64,000 nucleotides of DNA from Lachnospiraceae bacterium UBA7076 (lineage in GTDB: Bacteria > Bacillota > Clostridia > Lachnospirales > Lachnospiraceae), in the NCBI GenBank assembly GCA_002493625.1, contig DKZK01000006.1, positions 1-64,000 of the forward strand, given 5' to 3'. This document shows, in pieces, positions 1-8,885 of the stretch; position 1 is the stretch's first letter; every line of letters begins with the position of its first letter. The notes under the pieces were generated by a model. That model saw only the letters and a list, made by a program, of their open reading frames with translations. It was not told where the DNA came from and searched no databases. The position numbers were made by a program, and so were the translations under genes.

Positions 1-288
1 AACCCTTAATGCGATAACTAGAATGCAGTGGTTGGGAAGTGGATGTAGGATGCTCAATATTTTCAACTTGATAATTGGGATGAGCTTATAGTTCGCTATT
101 CGGAGGATGAGATTTGGAAGATTAATGAAAGGTTTCTAGATATCCAAACAAGTTCAGGGCGAGAAATATACTTATCACATAATCCGGAAGAGTATATAGG
201 TAAAACGGGATTTTATTCTAGAGAACTCCAATATCTGAAAGATAATGGCTATCAGTTTGTTGATGAAGGGGGGATTTGGCATGCAATT
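1..288 (+). pseudogene. C-terminal remnant of a polymorphic toxin
   Basis: Frame 1 reads as the tail of a toxin domain, with residues such as DNWDELIVRY, EIWKINERFLD, GREIYLSHNPEEY, FYSRELQYLKDNGY and GGIWHAI. Stops interrupt it at 7-9, 19-21 and 46-48, and the rest of the gene lies outside the window. From memory, C-termini with YLSHNP and a terminal WHAV/I resemble secreted polymorphic toxins of Firmicutes; this is recognition, not a search result. The frame runs without a stop into the next ORF, whose protein looks like the cognate immunity protein. The region is AT-rich compared with the genes after 6000. Confidence 0.45.
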
Positions 289-336
289 GATAGAGATTGT
301 TTTTATAATAAATATATTGACATATTTGACGCATGT

Positions 337-744
337 ATGGATAAAATGTTTGGTACAGATATCAAAAAAATAGAAGCTGTATGCAAGTTTGAAAACAGAG
401 GTTTTTTTAGATTAGAATACAAATATTATCCTCATAATTATAGAATTGTGGTAGAAAATGAACTAAAAACATTTAATATAGAAATTTTTGACGCTGAACA
501 AGCATCTAATTCTTTGTATCGAATTTGTAAATTTAAAAGTGAGCTGAATGAAGAATGGATTGAGGAGTCAATCAAATTGCTAAAGGCTGTCTTGTTAAAA
601 AATGAATTTAATATGTACTTTCATAAAGACGGCAAGTACTACAAGAAAAATGCCGATGGAATAAAAAGGGTCAAAAACATAGACGAGTTACAAGCTGACA
701 TACAAGAGCAACGAGAAAGGCATAAGGAGTTATTGAATGAATGA
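337..744 (+). CDS. Putative immunity protein of the decayed toxin
   Basis: This is a small, acidic, soluble protein of 135 residues from the ATG at 337, with no membrane segment or enzyme motif. The frame is open back to 49. Similarity to a normal N-terminus seems to begin near the ATT codon at 286, preceded by a purine-rich stretch at 265-274, so the native start may have been there, giving about 152 residues. It directly follows a toxin C-terminal remnant and overlaps the next gene by 8 nt, which is the usual arrangement for polymorphic-toxin immunity genes. The family is not recognised with certainty; the function is inferred from position. Confidence 0.45.
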   Translation: MDKMFGTDIKKIEAVCKFENRGFFRLEYKYYPHNYRIVVENELKTFNIEIFDAEQASNSLYRICKFKSELNEEWIEESIKLLKAVLLKNEFNMYFHKDGKYYKKNADGIKRVKNIDELQADIQEQRERHKELLNE

Positions 745-1204
745 GAAAAATGTTGCAAGTAAATATTTGGAATATAGAGAAAATGTACTAAATTATACTA
801 ATATTGATATGAATTTGGAATTAGAAAATGATGAGCAGGTTTATATTGCTGTTTTTGATATTCCGACGGAAAGTGGTATTTTATATGGGCATACAAAAAC
901 GCTGGCATTAGTTTTTGGATTAAATGTCCACATATATCTAGGAAATGGTGATGCTATTGTTGGATTAGAAAAAAATAGAGATATAATGAAGGCCATGCAA
1001 TCTTTGTTTATTAGTTCTTCGCAAGTTTTAAAGAGTATGCAATTAGTGGATGACTATTCATATTATGAAAGCTCAAATGTTAGAGCCTATTTGAAAACCA
1101 GAAGAGGGGTATATTTTCATGAATTAACAAATGAATCTCGTGAGGAAAGATTTTTAAATATGTTAATGGAAAATGTGCTTATTACGATTTCTAAAAAGAT
1201 ATAG
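737..1204 (+). CDS. Hypothetical protein, immunity-like
   Basis: This is a 155-residue soluble protein that I do not recognise. It starts at the ATG at 737, inside the end of the preceding ORF (8-nt overlap), with AAGGAG about 8 nt upstream, so the two are probably translationally coupled. It is rich in Asn, Glu and Tyr, has no signal peptide or membrane helix, and shows a segment GILYGHTKTLALVFGLNVHIYLG that could be a beta hairpin core. AT-rich composition and the decayed toxin upstream suggest a second accessory immunity-type protein. Confidence 0.45.
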   Translation: MNEKNVASKYLEYRENVLNYTNIDMNLELENDEQVYIAVFDIPTESGILYGHTKTLALVFGLNVHIYLGNGDAIVGLEKNRDIMKAMQSLFISSSQVLKSMQLVDDYSYYESSNVRAYLKTRRGVYFHELTNESREERFLNMLMENVLITISKKI

Positions 1205-1326
1205 ATGCTTCAAATGTTATCGACGGAAAATACTCACTGCTTGGAAAAATGACAGAAGCTGATATAAGATATATGAAAGATTTTGAAGGTGGGACCATAG
1301 GAAGGATTTTGAAGTATAGTCAATAG
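1195..1326 (+). pseudogene. ORF fragment without a start codon
   Basis: Frame 1 is open from the stop at 1192-1194 to the TAG at 1324-1326 and encodes about 43 residues, including NVIDGKYSLLGKMTEADIRY and MKDFEGGTIGRILKYSQ. No start codon with a ribosome binding site precedes it, and it sits directly after the immunity-like gene. It reads like the C-terminus of a further toxin or immunity gene left behind by recombination. The parent family is not recognised. Confidence 0.3.
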
Positions 1327-1366
1327 AGTAGACACATTTTTAAGAAATATTTTACTGAGGACAGAA

Positions 1367-1505
1367 TTAAGCATGTGTCCAATAAACGTATCCCATTTCA
1401 TTTGGTGTTAGATAACCAAGAGAGCCATGAGGTCTCTGGGAATTGTAGAATCCTTCGATGTATTCAAAAACAGAATGATAGCCGTCACGTGGGAAGCTAT
1501 AAAAT
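1367..1505 (-). pseudogene. IS3-family transposase (OrfB) C-terminal remnant
   Basis: The minus strand reads HSVFEYIEGFYNSQRPHGSL followed by GYLTPNE, then a stop at 1367-1369. The FYN-x-RPH-x-SLGYLTP motif is the signature C-terminus of IS3-family DDE transposases (IS150/IS3 OrfB). Only about 45 codons survive; the catalytic core is absent and the upstream side runs into a tandem repeat at 1521. It marks an insertion sequence that once sat between the toxin scrap and the activase gene. Confidence 0.75.
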
Positions 1506-1520
1506 GGTACATAATGGAAT

Positions 1521-1616
1521 ACCTCGCCTGACGGCTTGAAGCGTCACTTCGTAGTGCCACCTCGCCTGACGGCTCGGAGCGTCATCTCGTAGTGCCACCT
1601 CGCCTGACGGCTCGGT
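1521..1616. repeat. 38-bp tandem repeat, about 2.5 copies
   Basis: A unit beginning ACCTCGCCTGACGGCT and ending CGTAGTGCC occurs at 1521-1558 and 1559-1596 with a few substitutions. A third, truncated copy covers 1597-1616. Each unit contains GACG...CGTC, which can pair into a small hairpin. The units are GC-rich while the surroundings to the left are AT-rich. Confidence 0.8.
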
Positions 1617-1633
1617 GAATCCTGTCGGATTAT

Positions 1634-1698
1634 GCAAGCCGTCCGAAAAATGACTGCTTGTGAGCAAGCTCCCCCGCAGTCATTTCCGTCCGGCTTGC
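1634..1698. repeat. Large inverted repeat at the 3' end of the activase gene
   Basis: The arms 1634-1657 and 1676-1698 are near-perfect inverted complements (GCAAGCC...TGACTGC and GCAGTCA...GGCTTGC), with an 18-nt loop and one or two mismatches. The stem begins 11 bases beyond the stop of the minus-strand gene ending at 1709, so it could end that transcript or protect its 3' end. There is no clear U-run on either side, so a classic intrinsic terminator is not proven. Confidence 0.6.
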
Positions 1699-1708
1699 GC
1701 ACTACTCG

Positions 1709-4700
1709 TTACCTGTCCATGTTCTTTCTTGCGGTTGCAAGCATAAGCTTGATTCGGTTTACCTGATTCACCTCGGAGGCTCCCGGGTCATAGTCGATTG
1801 GGACTATGTTTGCATCAGGGTAAGCCTTTCTGAGCTCCTTTATAACACCCTTGCCCACTATGTGGTTTGGCAGGCAGGCAAATGGCTGTGCGCATACGAT
1901 ATTGCCGGCGCCGCTCTTTATAAGTTCAACCATCTCGCCTGTCAGGAACCAGCCCTCGCCTGTCTGATTGCCGATGGACACAATCGGTTTTGCATATTCC
2001 GCAAGGTGGGAGATATGTACAGGCGGCTCAAACCGTTTGCTCTTTTTAAGAGCCTTAACCATAGGCTTTCTGAGCATTTCAAGCGCCCAGATTCCAAGGT
2101 TCGAATTGCGGGCGGATTTCTTCGATTTGCCTAAAAATTCATATTTATAATTGTTGTTGTAGAAGCAGTACATGAAGAAGTCAAGCAAATCGGGCATGAC
2201 TGCTTCGGCGCCTTCGGCTTCAAGCAAATCCACAAGATGATTGTTTGCAGAAGGAAGGAATTTTACGAGTATCTCGCCTACAATACCGACTCTCGGTTTT
2301 ACAACGTCCTCATTGAGAGGAAGATTATCAAAATCATTTACAATTCCGTTTACAACCTTTGTAAAGCCTCGTCCGTTATTTTCCAGACATTTGATACATA
2401 CCTTTTTCCATTTCCGGTGAAGCTTATTGGCAGAGCCCTTCACCTTTTCATAAGGTCTCGTCTTATATAAAACACGCATGAATAAATCACCGAATATAAG
2501 CGCTCGCATGGCTGCTATGACAACCTTTGGCGTAAATTTAAAGCCTGAATTTTTTTCAATGCCCTGAACGGATAAGGCAATAACCGGTATCTGAGGATAG
2601 CCCGCCTTTGCAAGGGCGCGTCTTATAAAGCCCACATAGTTTGTGGCGCGGCAGCCTCCGCCCGTCTGAGTCATAATGACAGCCAGCTTGTTCAAATCAT
2701 AATTTCCGGAATTTATGGCATGCATAAGCTGTCCCACAACGATAAGGGACGGATAACATGCATCGTTATTTACATATTTAAGTCCTGTGTCTATAACCTC
2801 CTTTGTGGCGTCAGGAAGCATTACGATATTAAGTCCCATGCTGTTAAATGCCGGCTTCAGCAAATCAAAGTGAATCGGGGAGAGCTGCGGAATTAAAACC
2901 GTGTAATCCTTCATATCCTCGGTAAATTCAACTCTCTCGATTGAGCTTGGCGCAGGACAAGGAGTAAAATGCTGCTTCCGTCTTACATTGACGGCGCTTA
3001 TAAGGGAGCGGATTCGTATTCTTGCAGCTCCGAGATTGCTGACCTCATCAATTTTAAGGACGGTATATATTTTGCCTGAATTTGTAAGTATATCGTTTAC
3101 GCAGTCCGTCGTTACCGCATCAAGACCGCAGCCGAAGGAATTTAACTGTATAAGCTCAAGCACACGGCTTCTTTTTACATAATTTGCAGCCCTGTAAAGC
3201 CTTGAATGGTACATCCACTGGTCGGAAACGATAAGAGGGCGTTCCACCTTGGCAAGATGCGCAATGGAATCCTCTGTAAGCACGGCAATGTCAAAGGAAT
3301 TTATAAGCTCAGGAAGTCCGTGGTTAATTTCAGGGTCCAGATGATATGGTCTGCCTGCAAGCACGATACCAAGCTTATCATTTGACACAAGGTATTTGAT
3401 TGTTTCCTCACCCTTTTGCTGTATGTCATGCTTGACCTTTGCATCCTCAAAATATGCGGCGTCAACAGCCTCCGAAATTTCTTCGGGGGTTACGTCCGTG
3501 TATTTTTTAAATTCCCTGTGAAGACGTTCCTTTAACGCCTCTTTGTTGTCAAGGGCAAGGAACGGTCTTATGTAGGTTATGTCAGGAGCGGAAATCTCCT
3601 CCATGTTGTTTTTAATATTCTCCGCGTAGGAGGTTACAATCGGGCAGTTGTAGTGGTTATTTGCATCGGGAGACTCGTTTTGCTCATAAGGAATACAAGG
3701 ATAGAATATTGTCTTGATTCCCTGCTTCAGGAGCCACATAACATGTCCGTGAGATATTTTTGCCGGATAACATTCGGATTCACTCGGTATGGATTCAATT
3801 CCAAGCGTGTAAATATCCCTGGAGGATTTCGGGGAGATAAGCACCCTGTATTTAAGGTTTGTTAAAAATGTAAACCAGAACGGATAGTTCTCGTACATGT
3901 TGAGAACTCTTGGCACGCCGATAACGCCTCTCACTGCCTCGCCCTCCGATAGAGGCTCATAATCAAACAGTCTGTTAAATTTATATTCAAATAAATTTGG
4001 AACGCCATGTTCATTTTTCTTAAGACCAAGTCCGCGCTCACAGCGGTTTCCGGATATAAACTGTCTGCCGCCTGAGAATTTGTTTATTGTGAGCAGGCAG
4101 TTGTTTGTACAGCCCTTGCAGCGTGACATACGGGTTTCGTAGGTAAGCGCCTCAAGCTGCTCCTTGCCAAGCATTGTGGTCTCGTGACCCTCCTCACAGT
4201 TGTTTCTTGCAATTAACGCTGCGCCAAAGGCACCCATAATACCCGCAATGTCCGGTCTTATTGCCTCACGTCCCGATATAAGCTCAAAGCTTCTAAGTAC
4301 GGCGTCATTGTAAAATGTACCGCCCTGAACAACTATATTTTCGCCTAAGGATTTCGGGTCCGTAAGCTTTATAACCTTTAAAAGCGCATTTTTAATAACG
4401 GAGTATGCAAGTCCCGCCGATATATCCGCAACGGACGCGCCCTCCTTTTGCGCCTGCTTAACCTTTGAATTCATGAAAACCGTACATCTTGAGCCGAGGT
4501 CAATAGGACTTTCCGCAAAAAGAGCTATTTTTGCGAAATCCTTAATATCGTAATTTAAGGACTTTGCAAAGGTCTCAATAAATGAGCCGCAGCCTGAGGA
4601 GCATGCCTCGTTGAGCATGACATTGTCAACGACCTCATTTTTTATCTTTATACATTTCATGTCCTGACCGCCTATGTCAAGGATGCAGTCAACGTCAGGG

Positions 4701-5923
4701 TTAAAGAAAGCGGCGGCAGTGTAGTGGGCGATGGTTTCAACCTCGCCGTACTCCAACATAAGGGCAGACTTGATAAGGGCTTCTCCGTAGCCTGTGGAGC
4801 AGCCTGCCGCAATGGTAACCCCTTCCGGAAGAAGGGAATATATCTCCTTCAGCGCCCTTATTGTGGTTTTCAGAGGGCTTCCGTTGTTGCTGCTGTAAAA
4901 ATCGTATAAAAGGGAACCGTCCTCAGCAACGAGGGCAGCCTTTGTGGTTGTTGAGCCTGCATCTACGCCAAGATAGCATTTTCCCTTATAGGAGGCAAGG
5001 TCGCCTCTTGTAACCTTATATTTACTCTGTTTTTCCAGAAATTTGTCGTAATCCTTCTGTGATTTAAAAAGAGGGTCAAGTCTGTCCACGTCGACGGAAA
5101 TCTTCAAATCCCCCGAAAGCTTTTCGCTTATATCAGCAAGGGTATATGTTACCTCCTCTTTAGCATTAAGAGCAGCGCCTACAGCCGCAAAAAGGTGTGA
5201 GTGTGAAGGCGCTATGATATGCTCGTCAGTCAGGCTGAGTGTTCTTATAAATGCTTCCTTAAGCTGGTCAAGGAAGTGCAGGGGACCTCCCAAAAAGGCA
5301 ACATTGCCCTTGATTGGCTTGCCGCAGGCAAGACCGCTTATTGTCTGATTTACAACAGCCTGAAAAATGGAGGCGGCAAGGTTTGGCTTTGTTGCGCCCT
5401 CATTTATAAGAGGCTGAATGTCGGTTTTGGCAAAAACGCCGCATCTTGCGGCAATGGGATATATTGTGTCGTAATCCTTTGCGTAGGTGTTCAGTCCGGA
5501 GGCGTCCGTCTGAAGCAGCGTTGCCATCTGATCGATAAATGAGCCTGTGCCTCCTGCGCATACGCCGTTCATACGCTGTTCAACGCCGTTTGTAAAATAT
5601 ATGATTTTTGCGTCCTCACCGCCAAGCTCTATGGCAACATCCGTCTGGGGCGCATAGTCCGTAAGCGCCTCGGAGACGCATATAACCTCCTGCTCAAAGG
5701 GAATCCCGATTACCTCTGCAAGGGCAAGACCGCCTGAGCCTGTTATGGTAGGAGCAACCTCTGTATTTCCAAGCTCCTTTGCTGCATTGTCAACAAGCTC
5801 CTTCAGCGTTTCCTTTATATTTGCAAAATGTCTTTTATATTCTGAAAACAGAATATTGTGTTCCTCGTCTATAACGGCTACCTTTACTGTTGTGGAGCCA
5901 ATGTCAATTCCTAATCGTTTCAT
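1709..5923 (-). CDS. 2-hydroxyacyl-CoA dehydratase activase-related giant fusion protein
   Basis: This protein of 1404 residues fuses two BcrA/BadF/HgdC-type ASKHA ATPase domains to a DUF2229/HgdB-like module. The first ATPase begins GIDIGSTTVKVAVID (residue 5) and carries CAGGTGSFIDQ and RCGVFAKTDIQ. The second begins LGVDAGSTTTKAALV (about 317) with CSSGCGSFIE and SRCTVF. The cysteines resemble those that hold the [4Fe-4S] cluster in activases. A CKGCTNNC motif follows near residue 615, and the C-terminal half has conserved Cys such as NNDACYPSL and TGGGCRATN. Known activases use ATP to drive one-electron transfer to dehydratases; the substrate of this fused family is unsettled. GGAGG lies about 17 nt before the ATG. 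Confidence 0.9.
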   Translation of the reverse strand: MKRLGIDIGSTTVKVAVIDEEHNILFSEYKRHFANIKETLKELVDNAAKELGNTEVAPTITGSGGLALAEVIGIPFEQEVICVSEALTDYAPQTDVAIELGGEDAKIIYFTNGVEQRMNGVCAGGTGSFIDQMATLLQTDASGLNTYAKDYDTIYPIAARCGVFAKTDIQPLINEGATKPNLAASIFQAVVNQTISGLACGKPIKGNVAFLGGPLHFLDQLKEAFIRTLSLTDEHIIAPSHSHLFAAVGAALNAKEEVTYTLADISEKLSGDLKISVDVDRLDPLFKSQKDYDKFLEKQSKYKVTRGDLASYKGKCYLGVDAGSTTTKAALVAEDGSLLYDFYSSNNGSPLKTTIRALKEIYSLLPEGVTIAAGCSTGYGEALIKSALMLEYGEVETIAHYTAAAFFNPDVDCILDIGGQDMKCIKIKNEVVDNVMLNEACSSGCGSFIETFAKSLNYDIKDFAKIALFAESPIDLGSRCTVFMNSKVKQAQKEGASVADISAGLAYSVIKNALLKVIKLTDPKSLGENIVVQGGTFYNDAVLRSFELISGREAIRPDIAGIMGAFGAALIARNNCEEGHETTMLGKEQLEALTYETRMSRCKGCTNNCLLTINKFSGGRQFISGNRCERGLGLKKNEHGVPNLFEYKFNRLFDYEPLSEGEAVRGVIGVPRVLNMYENYPFWFTFLTNLKYRVLISPKSSRDIYTLGIESIPSESECYPAKISHGHVMWLLKQGIKTIFYPCIPYEQNESPDANNHYNCPIVTSYAENIKNNMEEISAPDITYIRPFLALDNKEALKERLHREFKKYTDVTPEEISEAVDAAYFEDAKVKHDIQQKGEETIKYLVSNDKLGIVLAGRPYHLDPEINHGLPELINSFDIAVLTEDSIAHLAKVERPLIVSDQWMYHSRLYRAANYVKRSRVLELIQLNSFGCGLDAVTTDCVNDILTNSGKIYTVLKIDEVSNLGAARIRIRSLISAVNVRRKQHFTPCPAPSSIERVEFTEDMKDYTVLIPQLSPIHFDLLKPAFNSMGLNIVMLPDATKEVIDTGLKYVNNDACYPSLIVVGQLMHAINSGNYDLNKLAVIMTQTGGGCRATNYVGFIRRALAKAGYPQIPVIALSVQGIEKNSGFKFTPKVVIAAMRALIFGDLFMRVLYKTRPYEKVKGSANKLHRKWKKVCIKCLENNGRGFTKVVNGIVNDFDNLPLNEDVVKPRVGIVGEILVKFLPSANNHLVDLLEAEGAEAVMPDLLDFFMYCFYNNNYKYEFLGKSKKSARNSNLGIWALEMLRKPMVKALKKSKRFEPPVHISHLAEYAKPIVSIGNQTGEGWFLTGEMVELIKSGAGNIVCAQPFACLPNHIVGKGVIKELRKAYPDANIVPIDYDPGASEVNQVNRIKLMLATARKNMDR

Positions 5924-6002
5924 ATTATATTTCGGCTTAAGCCGACCTCCTTAAAAATTATAAAACAAATAAATTTTAAATTACTCACATTTCGACAAAG
6001 AC

Positions 6003-6031
6003 ATTATATAGGAAAGAAAAATAAAATACAA
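6003..6031 (-). promoter_or_regulatory. Sigma-A promoter for the activase gene
   Basis: On the minus strand a -35 box TTGTAT (6026-6031) and a -10 box TATAAT (6003-6008) are separated by 17 nt. They lie about 80 bases before the ATG at 5923. Between promoter and start there is a small palindrome CGGCTTAAGCCG next to the ribosome binding site. Confidence 0.6.
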
Positions 6032-6095
6032 CAGTTAAAAGTTGGTGTACACGACATTTGTTTTGCTGAATATTATAATCAAAAAGGGGAAAAAT

Positions 6096-6425
6096 ATGGA
6101 AGATGGCTGCAAGGGTATTGTGCATCAGGTTGTTGCAGGCGATACTCTGTATAAGATTTCGAAGTATTATGGTGTGAGGCTTATTGATGTACTCAAGGAA
6201 AACCCATATGTGAATGTATATAACCTTCAGGTGGGGGATGAAATATGTGTGCCTACAAATGCTGCCGAGGAAAACAGAAGGTATTACACTGCAAGGGTTG
6301 GTGAGACGTTAGGTTCTCTTATAGAGGAGCTTGATACGGATATTGAGGATCTTATGAGATATAACAGGGAGCTTTATGAGATAAGCGTACCGCTTGGAAC
6401 AATTATAAGGATACCCGGCAATTAG
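6096..6425 (+). CDS. LysM-domain protein
   Basis: The protein has 109 residues from the ATG at 6096, which has AAAAAGGGG a few bases upstream. The in-frame ATG at 6042 has no such site and would add a non-conserved stretch. Residues 9-52 form a LysM domain (HQVVAGDTLYKISKYYGV...LQVGDEICVP), and residues 63-107 form a second, weaker LysM-like unit (YTARVGETLGSLIEEL...VPLGTIIRIP). LysM binds N-acetylglucosamine polymers such as peptidoglycan. No signal peptide is seen, so it may act inside the cell or on the spore coat; location is unresolved. It is divergent from the activase gene. Confidence 0.8.
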   Translation: MEDGCKGIVHQVVAGDTLYKISKYYGVRLIDVLKENPYVNVYNLQVGDEICVPTNAAEENRRYYTARVGETLGSLIEELDTDIEDLMRYNRELYEISVPLGTIIRIPGN

Positions 6426-6464
6426 TTTTAATTTGCATTACAGTACACAAACAGCGGATTGTTC

Positions 6465-6493
6465 TTGTTTTTTACCGCTATATATTATATAAT
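6465..6493 (+). promoter_or_regulatory. Probable sigma-A promoter for the rhomboid-like cluster
   Basis: A -35 box TTGTTT (6465-6470) and a -10 box TATAAT (6488-6493) are 17 nt apart. The start of transcription would fall at about 6500, within the inverted repeat 6494-6525. Confidence 0.5.
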
Positions 6494-6532
6494 GTGACAT
6501 AGTGGCATAGGAATCACTATGTCACAATTTTT
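6494..6532 (+). terminator. Hairpin with T-run upstream of the rhomboid-like gene
   Basis: The arms GTGACATAGTG (6494-6504) and CACTATGTCAC (6515-6525) form an 11-bp perfect stem followed by AATTTTT. It could end the LysM transcript. Because a promoter lies just before it, it may instead form the very 5' end of the next mRNA. Confidence 0.5.
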
Positions 6533-6543
6533 AAGTAAGAGGA

Positions 6544-7464
6544 ATGAGACCATTGAAATTTTTGTACAAGCTTGAATCAAAATACGGCAAATACGCAATA
6601 AAGAATTTATCATTATGGATTGTTGTCGTATTTGCGTTATCATATGTATTTGCTTTTTTACTGCCGGATGTATATATGACGCTCATTTTTTCTCCATATA
6701 AAATATTTGTCGAGCATGAGTTCTGGAGAATCTTCACATGGATTTTTACCATGCCGGGCGAGTTTGATATGTTTACCCTTGTCATGCTGTTTTTCTATTA
6801 TTCCATCGGAACATCTATTGAGATGTCCATCGGAACCTTTATGTACAACTTATATATTTTTGGCGGAATGCTTTTTACTACCGTAGGAATAACCGTAACA
6901 AGCGCCATATGTTATTTTATGGTTAATGATGTATCGGGCTATATTTCGTTTATGGGCGGGGAAATTGCAGGGTTTTATCTGACCTATTTCATGACCATAA
7001 GCATATTTTTAGGCTTTGCGCTTGTACATTCGGATTCCTTTGTCATGCTTTACTTCCTGATTCCGGTTAAAACAACATGGCTTGCATTTGCAGATGTCAT
7101 ATGGCTTATGTACTATTTTGTACAATTAGATAACATTATATGCAGGGTTGCCATTGTTGCAAGCGTGTTAAATGCCGCTGTTTTTTATTATATTTCAAAG
7201 CGGTATTCAAGCAGGAGACGACCGATGTCTGCCTATATAAAAAGAAAATCCGGAGACAGGAACAGGAGCAGGGAAAGAGAGAGAACAGGCAAAGCTACAG
7301 TTGAAAAAATTACGATACCGGAGGGTGTGACAAGACATAAATGCGCCATTTGCGGAAGGACGGAAAAGGACGACGATATGCTTGAATTCAGATTCTGCTC
7401 AAAATGTAAGGGTAATTATGAGTATTGCAGCGAGCATTTATTTACCCATGAGCATGTAAAATAA
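6544..7464 (+). CDS. Rhomboid-fold membrane protein with C-terminal zinc ribbon
   Basis: The protein has 306 residues with about six predicted membrane segments in residues 20-220 and a rhomboid/Der1-like signature, EFWRIFTWIF, after the first helix. A GxSG catalytic serine motif is not seen; the matching helix reads FMGGEIAGFYLTYF, so it is probably a proteolytically inactive rhomboid-like protein. After an Arg/Lys/Ser-rich linker (about 222-255) the tail has CAICGR, FCSKCKG and CSEH, which would form a zinc ribbon. The ATG at 6544 is only 1-2 nt from the AAGAGG site, so the TTG at 6553 (three codons later) may be the true start. It heads a gene run up to gerW. Confidence 0.7.
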   Translation: MRPLKFLYKLESKYGKYAIKNLSLWIVVVFALSYVFAFLLPDVYMTLIFSPYKIFVEHEFWRIFTWIFTMPGEFDMFTLVMLFFYYSIGTSIEMSIGTFMYNLYIFGGMLFTTVGITVTSAICYFMVNDVSGYISFMGGEIAGFYLTYFMTISIFLGFALVHSDSFVMLYFLIPVKTTWLAFADVIWLMYYFVQLDNIICRVAIVASVLNAAVFYYISKRYSSRRRPMSAYIKRKSGDRNRSRERERTGKATVEKITIPEGVTRHKCAICGRTEKDDDMLEFRFCSKCKGNYEYCSEHLFTHEHVK

Positions 7465-7483
7465 CATAGGATAGGAGTATGAT

Positions 7484-8881
7484 ATGGGTGATATAAAAAA
7501 GCTTGCGGGAGATATACAAAGGGATAAGGATTTGGACAAAAATCTTCCTCTGTTTATGGATAATATGGAACAGCAGTATAACTATTATTCGGCAGTAAAG
7601 CTTTCCATGAATTATTATACAATAAGAGAGATGATGGATGAAGGCGGCAAAACCAGTGAAGCGGCAAAGGAATATTTTATGGAGTTAAACAGTATTCTTG
7701 GCAAATGCTTCATTGAAAGCCATAAGGCATCGGATGAAATGCTTGCTGATGTCAGTAACATCAGGAAGGATATAGAGCGCAGGATGCAGGTGCTTACGTC
7801 CTTTACCGACGGATACGAGATATACGAATACATTTTAAACAGGCTTGAGGCGGGCGTAAAAGGAACAATAAATGAGGGGCTTTCGCCGGAGCAGCTTTCC
7901 GCAAAGACATTTAACTATATTTTTTCGGAAAATGACGCCGTGGTAGTAAACAGTAAGCTGCAGCTTGTAATGTCGCAGCTTCCGGTCCGCATGACAAAAA
8001 ACAAATTTTATGATATTGTGACAAACACCCTTGAATTATATAAGGGCGGTAATAAAAAGGCGCTTAATGATTTTGTGGATATGCTTAGAAAAGCGGCGCT
8101 TCTTGATAAGCCGTCAGGCTTTTGCGACATTTATCCCCACCTCTTTGAAACGTATGAGCAGTTAAGAGGTGCGGATTATAAAAATATGACAGCCGCTCAA
8201 TATGATATTCTTACGGACAGGCTTTTTTCGGCGGCGGAATTTATTGAGGATGAATCAACCATATATATTCTTCTTCAGGAAATTGTAAATGATATTTATG
8301 CTGTCCTGCTCACGGATGACATGAGGGATAAAAACCTTGAAAAACCTGCATATAAGGCGGGGATAAATATCATATCCGTCTGTATTGATGACAGTGAGAC
8401 TGGCAGCCTTGCAGAGAGGGCTATGGATTATTTTGTAAGTATTGAGGGCGTTCAGGAGGATATTTACGAAAATCTGATGCTCTATGAAGCTGCATCTGAG
8501 GATATACTCACCGGTAAAGCCGAAAAAATAGACGAATTGGGACTTAAGGAACAGTCAGATAAAATAAGGATTTTGCAAAAGCTCGTTTCCACAAGCTTAT
8601 TTGCAAGCCTTGATGAGGAAGCTGAACCGGGAGATGCGGATACAGAGGATATAGCCTCCATAAGAAAAAGCCTTATTGGGGAATTTGCCGCATGCTTTTC
8701 CCAAAATCAGATGCCTGTAAACCGGAGTATTATGAGCAAGCTTTTTTCCGCAATGCCTATTTTTTTCAATACCCAGCAGGAGATAAAGGATTATCTGGAC
8801 TATGTACTTTGTGGATGCAGTGATAAAAGCGAGCTTACGGCATGTAATAAGCTTTTGTGTGAATTAATGGAGAAAGAGTGA
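7484..8881 (+). CDS. Conserved-looking helical protein of unknown function
   Basis: The protein has 465 residues, starts at an ATG with AGGATAGGAG upstream, and lies 19 nt after the rhomboid-like gene. It is acidic, almost wholly alpha-helical in appearance and has no signal peptide, membrane helix or recognisable catalytic motif. Segments near residues 115-200 and 240-330 look like repeats of helical hairpins. It is followed after 4 nt by the next small gene, so the run 6544-10223 is probably one operon. I do not recognise the family and assign no function. Confidence 0.75.
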   Translation: MGDIKKLAGDIQRDKDLDKNLPLFMDNMEQQYNYYSAVKLSMNYYTIREMMDEGGKTSEAAKEYFMELNSILGKCFIESHKASDEMLADVSNIRKDIERRMQVLTSFTDGYEIYEYILNRLEAGVKGTINEGLSPEQLSAKTFNYIFSENDAVVVNSKLQLVMSQLPVRMTKNKFYDIVTNTLELYKGGNKKALNDFVDMLRKAALLDKPSGFCDIYPHLFETYEQLRGADYKNMTAAQYDILTDRLFSAAEFIEDESTIYILLQEIVNDIYAVLLTDDMRDKNLEKPAYKAGINIISVCIDDSETGSLAERAMDYFVSIEGVQEDIYENLMLYEAASEDILTGKAEKIDELGLKEQSDKIRILQKLVSTSLFASLDEEAEPGDADTEDIASIRKSLIGEFAACFSQNQMPVNRSIMSKLFSAMPIFFNTQQEIKDYLDYVLCGCSDKSELTACNKLLCELMEKE

Positions 8882-8885
8882 TTAG

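Noticed and set aside
1521..1616. CRISPR array
   Set aside because: The copies are direct tandem repeats without variable spacers, and no cas genes are near.
2237..2470. Plus-strand ORFs opposite the activase gene
   Set aside because: All are shadows of the 1404-codon minus-strand gene and lack ribosome binding sites.
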